Below are positions 8,931 to 18,364 of a DNA stretch of 64,000 bases, in pieces. The first letter of the stretch is position 1; each line of letters begins with the position of its first letter. Both the position numbers and the translations under genes were made by a program. Source of the stretch: CAVOOW01 sp963697675 (GTDB taxonomy: Bacteria; Actinomycetota; Actinomycetes; JACCUZ01); contig CAVOOW010000007.1 in assembly GCA_963697675.1 (NCBI GenBank), positions 186,001-250,000 on the forward strand, read 5' to 3'. The notes below the pieces were generated by a model. The model was not told the DNA's origin and did not search any database. It was given only the letters and a program-made list of their open reading frames with translations.

Positions 8931-9650
8931 ATGACGCCTGATCCGAAACCTGCACCGAGCGTGAACATCGCGGCCGCCCGTTCGACGGGGAAAACCCCTC
9001 CGGGCAGCAATTCCCACCATTCCGATCGAGACCGCGAGCCCCGTCTCGCCCGGCCGGTCCTCGAAGAAGCCGACATCGCCCGGGCCCTGACCCGGGTCGC
9101 TCACGAGATCCTCGAGCGCAACAAGGGCGCTGACGGCCTCGTGCTTCTCGGCATCCCGTCGCGCGGTGTGCCACTGGCCACCCGGCTTGCGGCGCGCATC
9201 GCCGAGGTCGAGGGTCGAGCCGTCCCGGTCGGCTCCCTGGACGTGACGATGTACCGCGACGACCTGCGGCTGCGCCCCGCCCGGGCCCTCGAGCACACCG
9301 ACGTGCCGCCCGAGGGGATCGACGGGCGCCGAGTCGTCCTTGTCGACGACGTGCTGTTCTCCGGCCGCACGATCCGCGCCGCTCTCGACGCGATCGGCGA
9401 CCTGGGACGGCCACAGCTCGTGCAGCTCGCCGTCCTGGTCGATCGTGGCCATCGCGAGCTGCCCATCCGCGCCGACTACGTCGGCAAGAACCTGCCCACC
9501 TCGATGAGCGAGCGCGTGCGGGTCCAGCTCACCGAGATCGACGGCCGCGACGCGGTCACCGTCGAGAGCGTCCTGGCCGGCGACGTGCTGGTCGAGCCCG
9601 TCACGGGCACAACTCCAGCAGCGGCCAACGACGATGGGGCGACGGCATGA
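8931..9650 (+). CDS. pyrR: PyrR, pyrimidine operon regulator / uracil phosphoribosyltransferase
   Basis: RNA-binding regulator that senses UMP, with weak uracil phosphoribosyltransferase activity. The type I PRTase fold is clear: PRPP loop VVLVDDVLFSGRTIRAAL, uracil/UMP site RGVPLATRLA, and C-terminal DYVGKNLPTS. At 239 residues it is about 45 longer than usual at the N-terminus (His/Ser/Pro-rich, likely disordered). The ATG at 8931 has a near-perfect GGAAGGAGGT eleven bases upstream, which supports this long start; an in-frame GTG at 8961 would shorten it by ten. First gene of a long overlapping operon. Confidence 0.95.
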   Translation: MTPDPKPAPSVNIAAARSTGKTPPGSNSHHSDRDREPRLARPVLEEADIARALTRVAHEILERNKGADGLVLLGIPSRGVPLATRLAARIAEVEGRAVPVGSLDVTMYRDDLRLRPARALEHTDVPPEGIDGRRVVLVDDVLFSGRTIRAALDAIGDLGRPQLVQLAVLVDRGHRELPIRADYVGKNLPTSMSERVRVQLTEIDGRDAVTVESVLAGDVLVEPVTGTTPAAANDDGATA

Positions 9651-10606
9651 ACAAGCACCTGCTCTCCGGAGCGGACCTGAGCCACACCGACGCGATGCTC
9701 GTGCTCGACACCGCCGAGGAGCTCGCGCGGCTCGCGGACCGGCCGATCAAGAAGCTGCCCACCCTGCGCGGCCGGACGGTCGTCAACCTGTTCTTCGAGG
9801 ACTCGACCCGCACCCGCATCTCCTTCGAGGCCGCGGCCAAGCGGTTGTCAGCAGACGTCATCAACTTCACGGCCAAGGGGTCGAGCGTGTCGAAGGGCGA
9901 GAGCCTCAAGGACACGGCACTCACCCTCGAGGCGATGGGCGCCGACGCAGTCGTCGTACGCCACCACGCGTCCGGCGCACCGCACCGGCTGGCACACAGC
10001 GGGTGGATCCGCGGCAGCGTCATCAACGCGGGCGACGGAACGCACGAGCACCCGACCCAGGCGCTGCTCGACGCCTTCACGATGCGCAGGCGCCTCACCG
10101 AGGGCCCGGTGCAGGGCCGTGACCTCGCGGGCCGGCGGATCACGATCGTCGGCGACGTGTTGCACTCGCGGGTCGCCCGGTCCAACGTGCTGCTGCTGCA
10201 CACACTCGGCGCCGAGGTCACCCTCGTCGCACCGCCCACGCTGCTCCCGGTCGGGATCGACTCCTGGCCGTGCGCCACGTCCTATGACCTCGACGGCGAG
10301 CTCGACAAGAGCGATGTCGTGATGATGCTGCGGGTGCAGCGCGAGCGCATGAACGCCGCCTTCTTCCCGAGCTCGCGCGAATACTCCCGCCGCTATGGGC
10401 TCGACGGCCGCCGGATGGCTCTGCTCCCGGACCACGCCATCGTCATGCACCCCGGGCCGATGAACCGCGGCATGGAGATCGCCGCCGAGGTGGCCGACTC
10501 CCCGCGCTCGACCATCGTCGAGCAGGTCACCAACGGAGTCAGCGTGCGGATGGCCGTGCTCTACCTGCTGCTCTCCGGCGGCACCGACGGAGAGGCGCTG
10601 GCATGA
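9647..10606 (+). CDS. pyrB: Aspartate carbamoyltransferase, catalytic chain
   Basis: Joins carbamoyl phosphate and L-aspartate to N-carbamoyl-aspartate, the committed step of pyrimidine synthesis. 319 residues, normal length. The carbamoyl-phosphate loop is FEDSTRTRISFE (about residues 50-61), with SKGESLKDT and HPTQALLDAFTMR further on. The ATG overlaps the pyrR stop by four bases, and its own stop overlaps pyrC the same way. No regulatory chain (pyrI) is present, as expected in actinomycetes. Confidence 0.97.
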   Translation: MNKHLLSGADLSHTDAMLVLDTAEELARLADRPIKKLPTLRGRTVVNLFFEDSTRTRISFEAAAKRLSADVINFTAKGSSVSKGESLKDTALTLEAMGADAVVVRHHASGAPHRLAHSGWIRGSVINAGDGTHEHPTQALLDAFTMRRRLTEGPVQGRDLAGRRITIVGDVLHSRVARSNVLLLHTLGAEVTLVAPPTLLPVGIDSWPCATSYDLDGELDKSDVVMMLRVQRERMNAAFFPSSREYSRRYGLDGRRMALLPDHAIVMHPGPMNRGMEIAAEVADSPRSTIVEQVTNGVSVRMAVLYLLLSGGTDGEALA

Positions 10607-11892
10607 CAAGCACTTACGTTGTACGAGGCGCACGCCTGCTCGGGGGAGATCCGGTCGATCTCGTTCTCGAGGACGGCGCGATTGCCGAGCTCGGCCGGAA
10701 CCTGTCGCGGGCCGGCGCCGAGGTCGTCGACGCCGACGGTCTCGTTGCGCTGCCGGGCCTGGTCGACCTGCACACGCACCTGCGCGAGCCCGGCCGCGAG
10801 GACGCCGAGACGGTCGAGACCGGCACCGCTGCTGCGGCGCTGGGCGGGTTCACCGCGGTGCACGCCATGGCCAACACCGACCCCGTCGCCGACACGGCTG
10901 GCGTCGTGGAGCAGGTCTGGCGGCTCGGCCGCGAGGCCGGTCACTGCGACGTCCACCCGGTCGGCGCGGTGACGGTAGGGCTGGGCGGCGAGCGGCTGGC
11001 CGAGCTCGGCGCGATGGCCGACTCGGCCGCCCGCGTGCGGGTGTTCTCCGATGACGGCATCTGCGTCTCCGACGCGGTGCTGATGCGGCGCGCGCTCGAA
11101 TACGTCAAGGCGTTCGGGGGAGTCGTCGCCCAGCACGCCCAGGAGCCACGGCTGACCGAGAACGCCCAGATGAACGAGGGCGAGCTGTCCGGTGTGCTCG
11201 GCTTGACCGGCTGGCCCGCGGTCGCCGAGGAGGCGATCATCGCCCGCGACGTGCTGCTCACCGCCCATGTCGGCTCGCGGCTGCACGTCTGCCACGTGTC
11301 GACGGCAGGCTCGGTCGAGATCCTGCGCTGGGCCAAGAGCAAGGGCTGGAACGTCACCGCGGAGGTCACGCCCCACCACCTGCTGCTGACCGACGAGTCG
11401 GCAACCAGCTATGACCCCGTCTTCAAGGTCAACCCTCCGTTGCGCACGGCCGAGGACATCGTCGCGCTCCGCGAGGCACTGGCCGACGGGACCATCGACG
11501 CGGTGGCGACCGACCACGCCCCGCATGCCCACGAGGACAAGGACTGCGAGTGGGCAGCGGCCGCGATGGGCATGCTCGGCCTCGAGACCGCGCTGTCGGT
11601 CGTGCAGGAGGCGATGATCGAGACCGGCCTGCTCGACTGGGCCGGAGTTGCCGATCGGATGTCGGTCCGGCCGGCCGCCATCGGACTGCTCGACGGTCAC
11701 GGGCGGCCGCTCGAGGCGGGCTCGCCGGCCAACCTCGTGCTCGTCGACCCAGCCGCGCGCAGAACCATCGACCCGTTCGCGCTGGCCTCGCGAAGCCGCA
11801 ACACACCGTTCGCCGGTCGCGAGCTGCCCGGCGCGGTCGTCGCGACCTTCCTGCGCGGCAAGGCCACCGTCCTCGACGGCAAGCTCGCATGA
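10603..11892 (+). CDS. pyrC: Dihydroorotase (type I)
   Basis: Zinc amidohydrolase that cyclises carbamoyl-aspartate to dihydroorotate. 429 residues. Metal ligands are visible in VDLHTHLREPG (about residues 50-60), HAQEP, HVCHVST and ATDHAPHA. The length and HTHLREPG form place it in the class I (long) dihydroorotases typical of Gram-positive bacteria. The ATG overlaps the pyrB stop. The 88 bases to carA contain a palindromic repeat (11911-11959); many actinomycetes carry a small membrane-protein gene at this position, and none is present here. Confidence 0.97.
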   Translation: MTSTYVVRGARLLGGDPVDLVLEDGAIAELGRNLSRAGAEVVDADGLVALPGLVDLHTHLREPGREDAETVETGTAAAALGGFTAVHAMANTDPVADTAGVVEQVWRLGREAGHCDVHPVGAVTVGLGGERLAELGAMADSAARVRVFSDDGICVSDAVLMRRALEYVKAFGGVVAQHAQEPRLTENAQMNEGELSGVLGLTGWPAVAEEAIIARDVLLTAHVGSRLHVCHVSTAGSVEILRWAKSKGWNVTAEVTPHHLLLTDESATSYDPVFKVNPPLRTAEDIVALREALADGTIDAVATDHAPHAHEDKDCEWAAAAMGMLGLETALSVVQEAMIETGLLDWAGVADRMSVRPAAIGLLDGHGRPLEAGSPANLVLVDPAARRTIDPFALASRSRNTPFAGRELPGAVVATFLRGKATVLDGKLA

Positions 11893-11910
11893 CCCGCCGC
11901 CCCCCGAGCG

Positions 11911-11959
11911 GTGACCTTCTGGCCCCGACACGCCGGCGTGTCGCGGCCGAAAGGTCGCG
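11911..11959. repeat. Palindromic repeat, copy 1
   Basis: A 49-base near-perfect palindrome centred on GACACGCCGGCGTGTC (11927-11942), flanked by GGCC and by GTGACCTT/AAGGTCGC arms. The same sequence recurs at 26773-26820 with a few differences placed mainly between the paired arms. It lies between pyrC and carA. It looks like a REP-type dispersed element; it could also act as an intra-operon hairpin. Confidence 0.75.
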
Positions 11960-11980
11960 CGTCCAGTTCGGAGGCGACCG

Positions 11981-13096
11981 ATGACGCGCCAACGGGCCGC
12001 GCTGCTGGTCCTCGAGGACGGCCGGACGTTCCGCGGTGAAGCCTTCGGCGCCGTCGGGGAGACGTTCGGCGAGGCGGTGTTCTCCACCGGCATGACCGGC
12101 TACCAGGAGACGCTGACCGACCCGTCCTACCACCGCCAGGTCGTCGTCATGACCGCGCCGCACGTCGGCAACACCGGCGTCAATGACGAGGACCCCGAGT
12201 CGAGTCGCATCTGGGTCAGCGGCTACGTCGTGCGCGACCCCGCCCGCCGTGCCTCATCCTGGCGCGCGAAACGCACCCTCGGCGAGGAACTCGTCGCGCA
12301 GAACGTCGTCGGCATCTCCGGCATCGACACGCGCGCGCTGACCCGGCACCTGCGCGACCGGGGTGCGATGCGGGTCGGCGTGTCCTCGACCGAGGGCGAC
12401 GAACGGGCGCTGCTCGAGCGGGTGCTCGCGTCACCGGCCATGGAGGGCGCTGACCTGGCCGGCGAGGTCACGACGGAGGCGTCCTACGTCGTCAAGGCGC
12501 AGGGCACGCACCGATTCACCGTTGCCGCCATCGACCTCGGCATCAAGCGGATGACGCCCGTACGCATGGCCGAGCGGGGCATCGAGGTGCACGTCCTGCC
12601 CTCGACCGCAACCCTCGACGACGTACGCGCGACCGGCGCTGACGGCGTGTTCCTGTCCAACGGTCCCGGTGACCCGGCCACTGCGGACCATGCAGTCGCG
12701 CTGACCCGCGAGCTGCTCGGCACCGGAACCCCGCTGTTCGGCATCTGCTTCGGCAACCAGGTCCTCGGACGTGCCCTGGATCTCGGCACGTACAAGCTGC
12801 GCTTCGGGCATCGCGGCATCAACCAGCCGGTGCAGGACCGGACCACGGGCAAGGTGGAGATCACGGCGCACAACCACGGGTTCGCGGTCGACGCCCCGCT
12901 CGACGGTGCATTCGCGACGCCATACGGCGAGGCCGAAGTCACCCACGTGTGCCTCAACGACGACGTCGTCGAGGGGTTGCGCTGCCGCGACGTGGCGGCC
13001 TTCTCGGTGCAATACCACCCGGAGGCGGCCGCGGGCCCGCATGACGCCGCCTACCTCTTCGACCGATTTTCCGAGCTGCTCAAAGGAAAAAACTGA
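11981..13096 (+). CDS. carA: Carbamoyl phosphate synthase, small (glutaminase) chain
   Basis: Releases ammonia from glutamine for the large chain CarB. 371 residues: an N-terminal CPSase small-chain domain (FSTGMTGYQETLTDPSY, SGYVVRDPARRAS) and a C-terminal class I glutamine amidotransferase with nucleophile Cys in LFGICFGNQVLG and the His-Glu pair in YHPEAAAGPHD. The family more often has GICLGHQ; the F and N here are conservative variants. The last base of the stop is the first base of the carB start. Confidence 0.97.
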   Translation: MTRQRAALLVLEDGRTFRGEAFGAVGETFGEAVFSTGMTGYQETLTDPSYHRQVVVMTAPHVGNTGVNDEDPESSRIWVSGYVVRDPARRASSWRAKRTLGEELVAQNVVGISGIDTRALTRHLRDRGAMRVGVSSTEGDERALLERVLASPAMEGADLAGEVTTEASYVVKAQGTHRFTVAAIDLGIKRMTPVRMAERGIEVHVLPSTATLDDVRATGADGVFLSNGPGDPATADHAVALTRELLGTGTPLFGICFGNQVLGRALDLGTYKLRFGHRGINQPVQDRTTGKVEITAHNHGFAVDAPLDGAFATPYGEAEVTHVCLNDDVVEGLRCRDVAAFSVQYHPEAAAGPHDAAYLFDRFSELLKGKN

Positions 13097-16000
13097 TGCC
13101 GAAGCGCACCGACATCAGCAGCGTCCTGGTCATCGGCTCGGGGCCGATCGTCATCGGGCAGGCCTGTGAGTTCGACTACTCCGGCACGCAGGCCTGCAGG
13201 GTCCTCAAGGACGAGGGCATCCGCGTGGTGCTCGTCAACTCGAACCCGGCGACGATCATGACCGACCCCGAGTTCGCCGACGCGACCTACATCGAGCCGA
13301 TCACGCCCGAGATCGTCGCGAAGGTCATCGAGAAGGAGCGGCCCGACGCGCTGCTCGCGACCCTGGGCGGGCAGACCGCGCTGAACTCCGCGATGGCGTT
13401 GCACGAGGCCGGCGTGCTCGAGCAATACGGCGTCGAGCTGATCGGCGCGAACGTCGACGCGATCGAGGCGGGGGAGGACCGCCAACGCTTCAAGGGCGTC
13501 GTCGAATCGATCGGTGCCGAGTCGGCGCGCAGCCTGATCGCCCACACGATGGCCGACTGCCTGGCGGCGGCCGACGAGCTCGGCTATCCGATGGTCGTGC
13601 GACCGTCGTTCACGATGGGCGGCGCCGGATCGGGACTGGCCCGTGACGAGACCGAGCTGCGCCGCATGGGTGCGGCCGGACTGCAGGCGAGCCCCACCAC
13701 CGAGGTGCTGCTCGAGGAGTCGCTGCTCGGCTGGAAGGAGTACGAGCTCGAGCTCATGCGCGACCGCAAGGACAACGTCGTGGTCGTCTGCTCGATCGAG
13801 AACCTCGACCCGATGGGCGTCCACACCGGCGACTCGATCACGGTCGCGCCGGCGATGACGCTGACCGACCGCGAATATCAGAACCTGCGCGACATCTCGA
13901 TCGACGTCATCCGCGCGGTCGGCGTCGACACAGGCGGCTGCAACATCCAGTTCGCCGTCGAGCCGAAGTCCGGCCGGGTCATCGTGATCGAGATGAATCC
14001 CCGCGTCTCGCGCTCGAGCGCGCTGGCCTCGAAGGCAACCGGGTTCCCGATCGCCAAGATCGCGGCCAAGCTCGCCATCGGCTACACGCTCGACGAGATC
14101 CCCAACGACATAACTCGCGAGACGCCCGCGTCATTCGAGCCGACGCTCGACTACGTCGTCGTCAAGGTGCCGCGGTTCGCGTTCGAGAAGTTCCCGGGTG
14201 CCGACCCCCGGCTCACGACGCACATGAAGAGCGTCGGCGAGGCGATGGCCATCGGCCGCAACTTCACCGAGGCGCTGCAAAAAGCGTTGCGGTCGTTGGA
14301 GGACAAGAACGCGCCCTTCGATTGGGTCCCCGACCACAACCTCGATGTGGACGAGCTCCTGGCAAGTGCGTCAGTCGCGCACGACGGGCGGCTGCGCGAC
14401 GTACAGCAGGCGTTGCAGGTCGGCGCCACCATCGAGCAGCTCTACGAGGCGACCGGCATCGATCCCTGGTTCCTCGACCAGATCGCCTTGCTCGACGAGC
14501 TCGCCGCCGAGATCAAGGGGTCTCCGGAGCTCGACCGTGACCTGCTGCGTCGGGCCAAGCGGCACGGGTTCTCCGACGCTCAGATCGGGCACCTTCGGGG
14601 CATGGCCGAGGACGTCGTACGAGGCGTCCGCCACGCCCTCGGCATCCGGCCGGTGTTCAAGACGGTCGACACCTGCGCGGCGGAGTTCGCGGCGCTGACG
14701 CCCTACCACTACTCCTCCTACGACGAGGAGACCGAGGTAGCGCCCCGCGCGGAGCCCGCCGTCATCATCCTGGGCAGCGGGCCGAACCGCATCGGGCAGG
14801 GCATCGAGTTCGACTACTCCTGCGTGCACGCATCCTTCGCGCTGCGCGAGCAGGGGGTGCGCACGGTGATGGTCAACTGCAACCCGGAGACCGTCTCGAC
14901 GGACTACGACACCTCCGACCGGCTCTACTTCGAACCGCTGACCCTCGAGGACGTCCTCGAGGTCGTCCACGCCGAGCAGCAGGCCGGACCGGTGATCGGC
15001 GTAATTGTGGCGCTCGGTGGCCAGACCCCACTGGGGCTGGCCGCGGGACTGGCTGCAGCTGGGGTCACCCTTGTCGGATCCACTGTCGAATGTATCCACC
15101 TCGCCGAGGACCGCGGGTCGTTCGGGTCGGTGCTCGCCGACGCCGGCCTGCTCGCCCCCAAGCATGGAACAGCGACGTCCTACGACGGTGCGCGGCGAGC
15201 CGCTGCGGAGATCGGCTACCCCGTGTTGGTGCGGCCGTCGTACGTGCTCGGCGGTCGCGGCATGCAGATCGTCTACGACGAGGGGCAGCTCGCCACCTAC
15301 ATGGCCGAGGCGACCGAGGTGTCACTCGACCGCCCGGTGCTGGTCGACCGCTTCCTCGACGATGCGATCGAGATCGATGTCGACGCCATCTTCGACGGCG
15401 AGGAGCTCTATCTGGGCGGGGTGATGGAGCACATCGAGGAGGCCGGCATCCACAGCGGCGACTCAGCCTGCGTGCTGCCCCCCGTGACCCTCGGTCGCGA
15501 AGAGGTCGATCGCGTCCGGGCCTGCACCGAGGCGCTGGCCCGCGGACTCGGCGTGCAGGGCTTGATCAACGTGCAGTTCGCGCTCGCCGCCGACGTGCTC
15601 TACGTGCTCGAAGCGAACCCGCGCGCATCGCGAACGGCGCCGTTCGTGTCGAAGGCCACAGGAGTGCCGCTGGCCAAGGTCGCCGCTCGCGTCATGCTCG
15701 GCGCGACCATCGCGCAGCTGCGTGCCGAGGGGCTGCTGCCCGACATCGGTGACGGCGGCCGCCAGGGGCGCCTGGCCCCGGTCGCGGTCAAGGAGGCGGT
15801 GCTGCCGTTCAAGCGGTTCCGTACGGTCGAGGGTCGCGGTGTCGACCACATCCTCGGCCCGGAGATGCGCTCGACGGGCGAGGTCATGGGCATCGACACG
15901 TCCTTCGGCACGGCGTTCGCCAAGTCACAGCTGGCGGCCTACGGCGGGCTGCCCACGAAGGGCACGGTCTTCGTCTCCGTCGCGAACCGCGACAAGCGGG

Positions 16001-16509
16001 CGATGATCTTCCCGGTCAAGCGGCTCGCCGACCTCGGCTTCGAGATCATGGCGACTGACGGCACCGCTGAGGTGCTGCACCGCAACGGCATCGAGGCCAC
16101 GCTCGTACGCAAGCACAGCGCAGGCCGAGGCCCGGCGGGGGAGCCGACCGTCGTCGACCGCATCATGTCCGGCGACGTCGACATGGTGGTCAACACACCG
16201 TCAGGTCGCGACGCGCGCGCCGACGGCTACGAGATCCGCTCGGCCGCGATCTCCATGGACCGACCGATCATCACCACGGTGCAGGAGCTCGGCGCGGCCG
16301 TGCACGGCATCGAGGCGCTCGGACAGGGTGCGCTGGGCGTGCGGTCCCTGCAGGAGTGGACAGCGGTCGCCCGGGAGGATCGCGTCATCGAAGAGATCGC
16401 AGAGCAGGCGAGCGCTGACCAGGCGGCTGCTCCGGTTGGCGGGCTGGACGGTCGGGCAGGGGCGGCGGGCGATCCTGCTCGAGGTCGGGGAGCTGGCGGT
16501 GCGGCGTGA
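13096..16509 (+). CDS. carB: Carbamoyl phosphate synthase, large chain
   Basis: Makes carbamoyl phosphate from bicarbonate, ammonia and two ATP; product feeds pyrB and arginine synthesis. 1137 residues (usual about 1100). Two duplicated ATP-grasp halves are evident: LVIGSGPIVIGQACEFDYSG near the start and ILGSGPNRIGQGIEFDYS near residue 558. Each is followed by RPSFTMGG.. or RPSYVLGGRGMQI and by EMNPRVSRSSALASKATG or EANPRASRTAPFVSKATG. A C-terminal MGS-like regulatory domain (MATDGTAEVLHRNGI, VVNTPSGRDARADGYEIR) would bind effectors such as UMP. Stop overlaps pyrK. Confidence 0.98.
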   Translation: MPKRTDISSVLVIGSGPIVIGQACEFDYSGTQACRVLKDEGIRVVLVNSNPATIMTDPEFADATYIEPITPEIVAKVIEKERPDALLATLGGQTALNSAMALHEAGVLEQYGVELIGANVDAIEAGEDRQRFKGVVESIGAESARSLIAHTMADCLAAADELGYPMVVRPSFTMGGAGSGLARDETELRRMGAAGLQASPTTEVLLEESLLGWKEYELELMRDRKDNVVVVCSIENLDPMGVHTGDSITVAPAMTLTDREYQNLRDISIDVIRAVGVDTGGCNIQFAVEPKSGRVIVIEMNPRVSRSSALASKATGFPIAKIAAKLAIGYTLDEIPNDITRETPASFEPTLDYVVVKVPRFAFEKFPGADPRLTTHMKSVGEAMAIGRNFTEALQKALRSLEDKNAPFDWVPDHNLDVDELLASASVAHDGRLRDVQQALQVGATIEQLYEATGIDPWFLDQIALLDELAAEIKGSPELDRDLLRRAKRHGFSDAQIGHLRGMAEDVVRGVRHALGIRPVFKTVDTCAAEFAALTPYHYSSYDEETEVAPRAEPAVIILGSGPNRIGQGIEFDYSCVHASFALREQGVRTVMVNCNPETVSTDYDTSDRLYFEPLTLEDVLEVVHAEQQAGPVIGVIVALGGQTPLGLAAGLAAAGVTLVGSTVECIHLAEDRGSFGSVLADAGLLAPKHGTATSYDGARRAAAEIGYPVLVRPSYVLGGRGMQIVYDEGQLATYMAEATEVSLDRPVLVDRFLDDAIEIDVDAIFDGEELYLGGVMEHIEEAGIHSGDSACVLPPVTLGREEVDRVRACTEALARGLGVQGLINVQFALAADVLYVLEANPRASRTAPFVSKATGVPLAKVAARVMLGATIAQLRAEGLLPDIGDGGRQGRLAPVAVKEAVLPFKRFRTVEGRGVDHILGPEMRSTGEVMGIDTSFGTAFAKSQLAAYGGLPTKGTVFVSVANRDKRAMIFPVKRLADLGFEIMATDGTAEVLHRNGIEATLVRKHSAGRGPAGEPTVVDRIMSGDVDMVVNTPSGRDARADGYEIRSAAISMDRPIITTVQELGAAVHGIEALGQGALGVRSLQEWTAVAREDRVIEEIAEQASADQAAAPVGGLDGRAGAAGDPARGRGAGGAA

Positions 16510-17378
16510 CTGACGGTCCCAACCGTCCCGTCCAGGTGCGCGGCGAGGTGCTCTCCAGCCGACGCGTCGGCGCCTACCACCACCTCTCCCTCGTGGCTCC
16601 CGGCATCGCCGACACCACCCGGCCTGGACAGTTCGTGGCGCTGGCGGTCGGCGGCCCGGACACCGGCCTGGTGCTGCGGCGCGCGTTCTCGATCTACAAG
16701 GTCAGCAGCCGTGGCGTCTACGGCGGCACCGTCGAGATCATCTTCGCCGTCCGCGGTGCCGGCACTGCGTGGCTGGCCCGCCAGCCACAGCATGCGCCGG
16801 TCGACGTCGTCGGGCCGCTCGGCAAGCCGTTCGCGCTGCCCCGCGAGAAGGTCAGCGCGACCCTGGTCGGTGGCGGCTATGGCAGCGCGCCGCTGTTCGG
16901 CCTCGCCGAGGCGCTGCACGCCCGAAGCTGCCGGGTCGACTTCGTGCTCGGCGCCGGCAGCCAGGACCGGCTGTTCGGCGCGCTCGACGCGAAGCGGATG
17001 GCCTCCACCGTGGCCATCACGACCGACGACGGCAGCGCGGGGTTGCTCGGCAGGGTCACCGACGCACTGCCCCAGGTCATGGAACGAGCGGGCACCGAGG
17101 TGGTCTATGCCTGTGGCCCGATGGCGATGCTGCAGGCGGTGACCGAGGTGGCGAGCAGGCTCGGGGTTCCCACGCAGTGCGCGGTCGAGGAGTCCATGGC
17201 CTGCGGCATCGGTGTCTGCATGACCTGCGTACTGCCGGTCCGCGGTGAGGACGGCGTGACCCGCATGCTGCGCTCCTGCGTCGACGGCCCGGTGTTCCGC
17301 GGCGAGCAGGTGCGGTGGGACGACGTCGGCACTGTCCCCGACGACACCTACGGCGCCCCCGTGGTGACTCGGACGTGA
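16506..17378 (+). CDS. pyrK: Dihydroorotate dehydrogenase, electron transfer subunit
   Basis: FAD- and [2Fe-2S]-containing partner of PyrD that passes electrons to NAD+. 290 residues from the GTG at 16506. The FAD-binding RRAFSIYK is at about residues 58-65, the NAD-binding GGGYGSAPLFGLAEAL at about 121-136. The cluster cysteines are in EESMACGIGVCMTC and the later RSCVDGPVF. Its presence makes the adjacent PyrD a class 1B enzyme, in contrast to the class 2 quinone-linked enzyme of many other actinomycetes. Overlaps carB and pyrD by four bases each. Confidence 0.95.
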   Translation: MTDGPNRPVQVRGEVLSSRRVGAYHHLSLVAPGIADTTRPGQFVALAVGGPDTGLVLRRAFSIYKVSSRGVYGGTVEIIFAVRGAGTAWLARQPQHAPVDVVGPLGKPFALPREKVSATLVGGGYGSAPLFGLAEALHARSCRVDFVLGAGSQDRLFGALDAKRMASTVAITTDDGSAGLLGRVTDALPQVMERAGTEVVYACGPMAMLQAVTEVASRLGVPTQCAVEESMACGIGVCMTCVLPVRGEDGVTRMLRSCVDGPVFRGEQVRWDDVGTVPDDTYGAPVVTRT

Positions 17379-18364
17379 CGCGCTTCTCGGTGCGCACGGT
17401 CGCCGCGCCCACGCATCCCGACGAGTCGCGCTACGACCTGCGCGCCCTGCTCGGGCGGATCGAGCTGCCCAACCCGGTCCTCACCGCCTCGGGCTGTGCC
17501 GCCGCCGGTCGCGAGCTCGACCAGTTCCTCGATGTGGCCGCGCTCGGAGCCGTGGTCACCAAGTCGATCATGCTGGCCCCGCGGTCGGGCCGCGCGACGC
17601 CGCGGATGGCCGAGACGCCGAGCGGCATGCTCAACTCGATCGGCCTGCAAGGTCCCGGCATCGACCACTTCCTCGACCACGACCTCCCGTGGCTGCACGA
17701 GCAGGGCGCTCGGGCGGTCGTGTCGATCGCCGGCGGCAGCATCGAGGAGTACGCCGAGCTGGCCGACCGGCTGCGTGGCGCGCCGGGGCTGACCGCCATC
17801 GAGGTCAACATCTCCTGCCCGAACGTCGCCAATCGCGGGCTCGTCTTCGCCTGCGACCCAGGCGCGGCCTCGGCCGTGGTCAACGCCGTGCGGCTGAAGA
17901 CCGCCCGCTCCGTGCCCGTCTTCGCCAAGCTGTCGCCCGACGTCACCGACATCGTGACCATCGCGCGAGCGTGCATGGACGCCGGCGCGGACGGGCTGTC
18001 GATGATCAACACCCTGCTGGGCATGGCGCTCGACCTCGACACCATGCGCCCGGTGCTCGCCGGAGTGACCGGAGGGCTGTCCGGGCCGGCCATCAAACCG
18101 GTCGCCGTCCGCTGCATCTGGCAGGTGCACGCGGCGCTGCCCGACGCCCCGATCATCGGCATGGGCGGCGTACGAAGCGGGCTCGACGCGCTCGAGCTGA
18201 TCCTGGCCGGGGCCTCGGCCGTGTCCGTGGGCACGGCCGTCTTCGGCGACCCGACCGCACCCGCGAGGGTGCTGCGCGAGTTGCGCGATGCCCTCGTCGC
18301 GCGGGGCTTCGAGACCGTCGCCGACGCGGTCGGCTATGCCCACCGAGAGAGGACCCGACGATGA
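17375..18364 (+). CDS. pyrD: Dihydroorotate dehydrogenase, catalytic subunit (class 1B)
   Basis: Oxidises dihydroorotate to orotate with FMN. I place the start at the GTG overlapping the pyrK stop (17375). This gives 329 residues and a protein beginning VTRFSVRTV; the frame stays open further upstream, inside pyrK. Family motifs: LPNPVLTASGC, catalytic Cys in EVNISCPNVANRG, KLSPDVTDI, and the FMN-phosphate site MGGVRSGLDALELILAGASAVSVGTA. Stop overlaps pyrF by four bases. Confidence 0.95.
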   Translation: MTRFSVRTVAAPTHPDESRYDLRALLGRIELPNPVLTASGCAAAGRELDQFLDVAALGAVVTKSIMLAPRSGRATPRMAETPSGMLNSIGLQGPGIDHFLDHDLPWLHEQGARAVVSIAGGSIEEYAELADRLRGAPGLTAIEVNISCPNVANRGLVFACDPGAASAVVNAVRLKTARSVPVFAKLSPDVTDIVTIARACMDAGADGLSMINTLLGMALDLDTMRPVLAGVTGGLSGPAIKPVAVRCIWQVHAALPDAPIIGMGGVRSGLDALELILAGASAVSVGTAVFGDPTAPARVLRELRDALVARGFETVADAVGYAHRERTRR

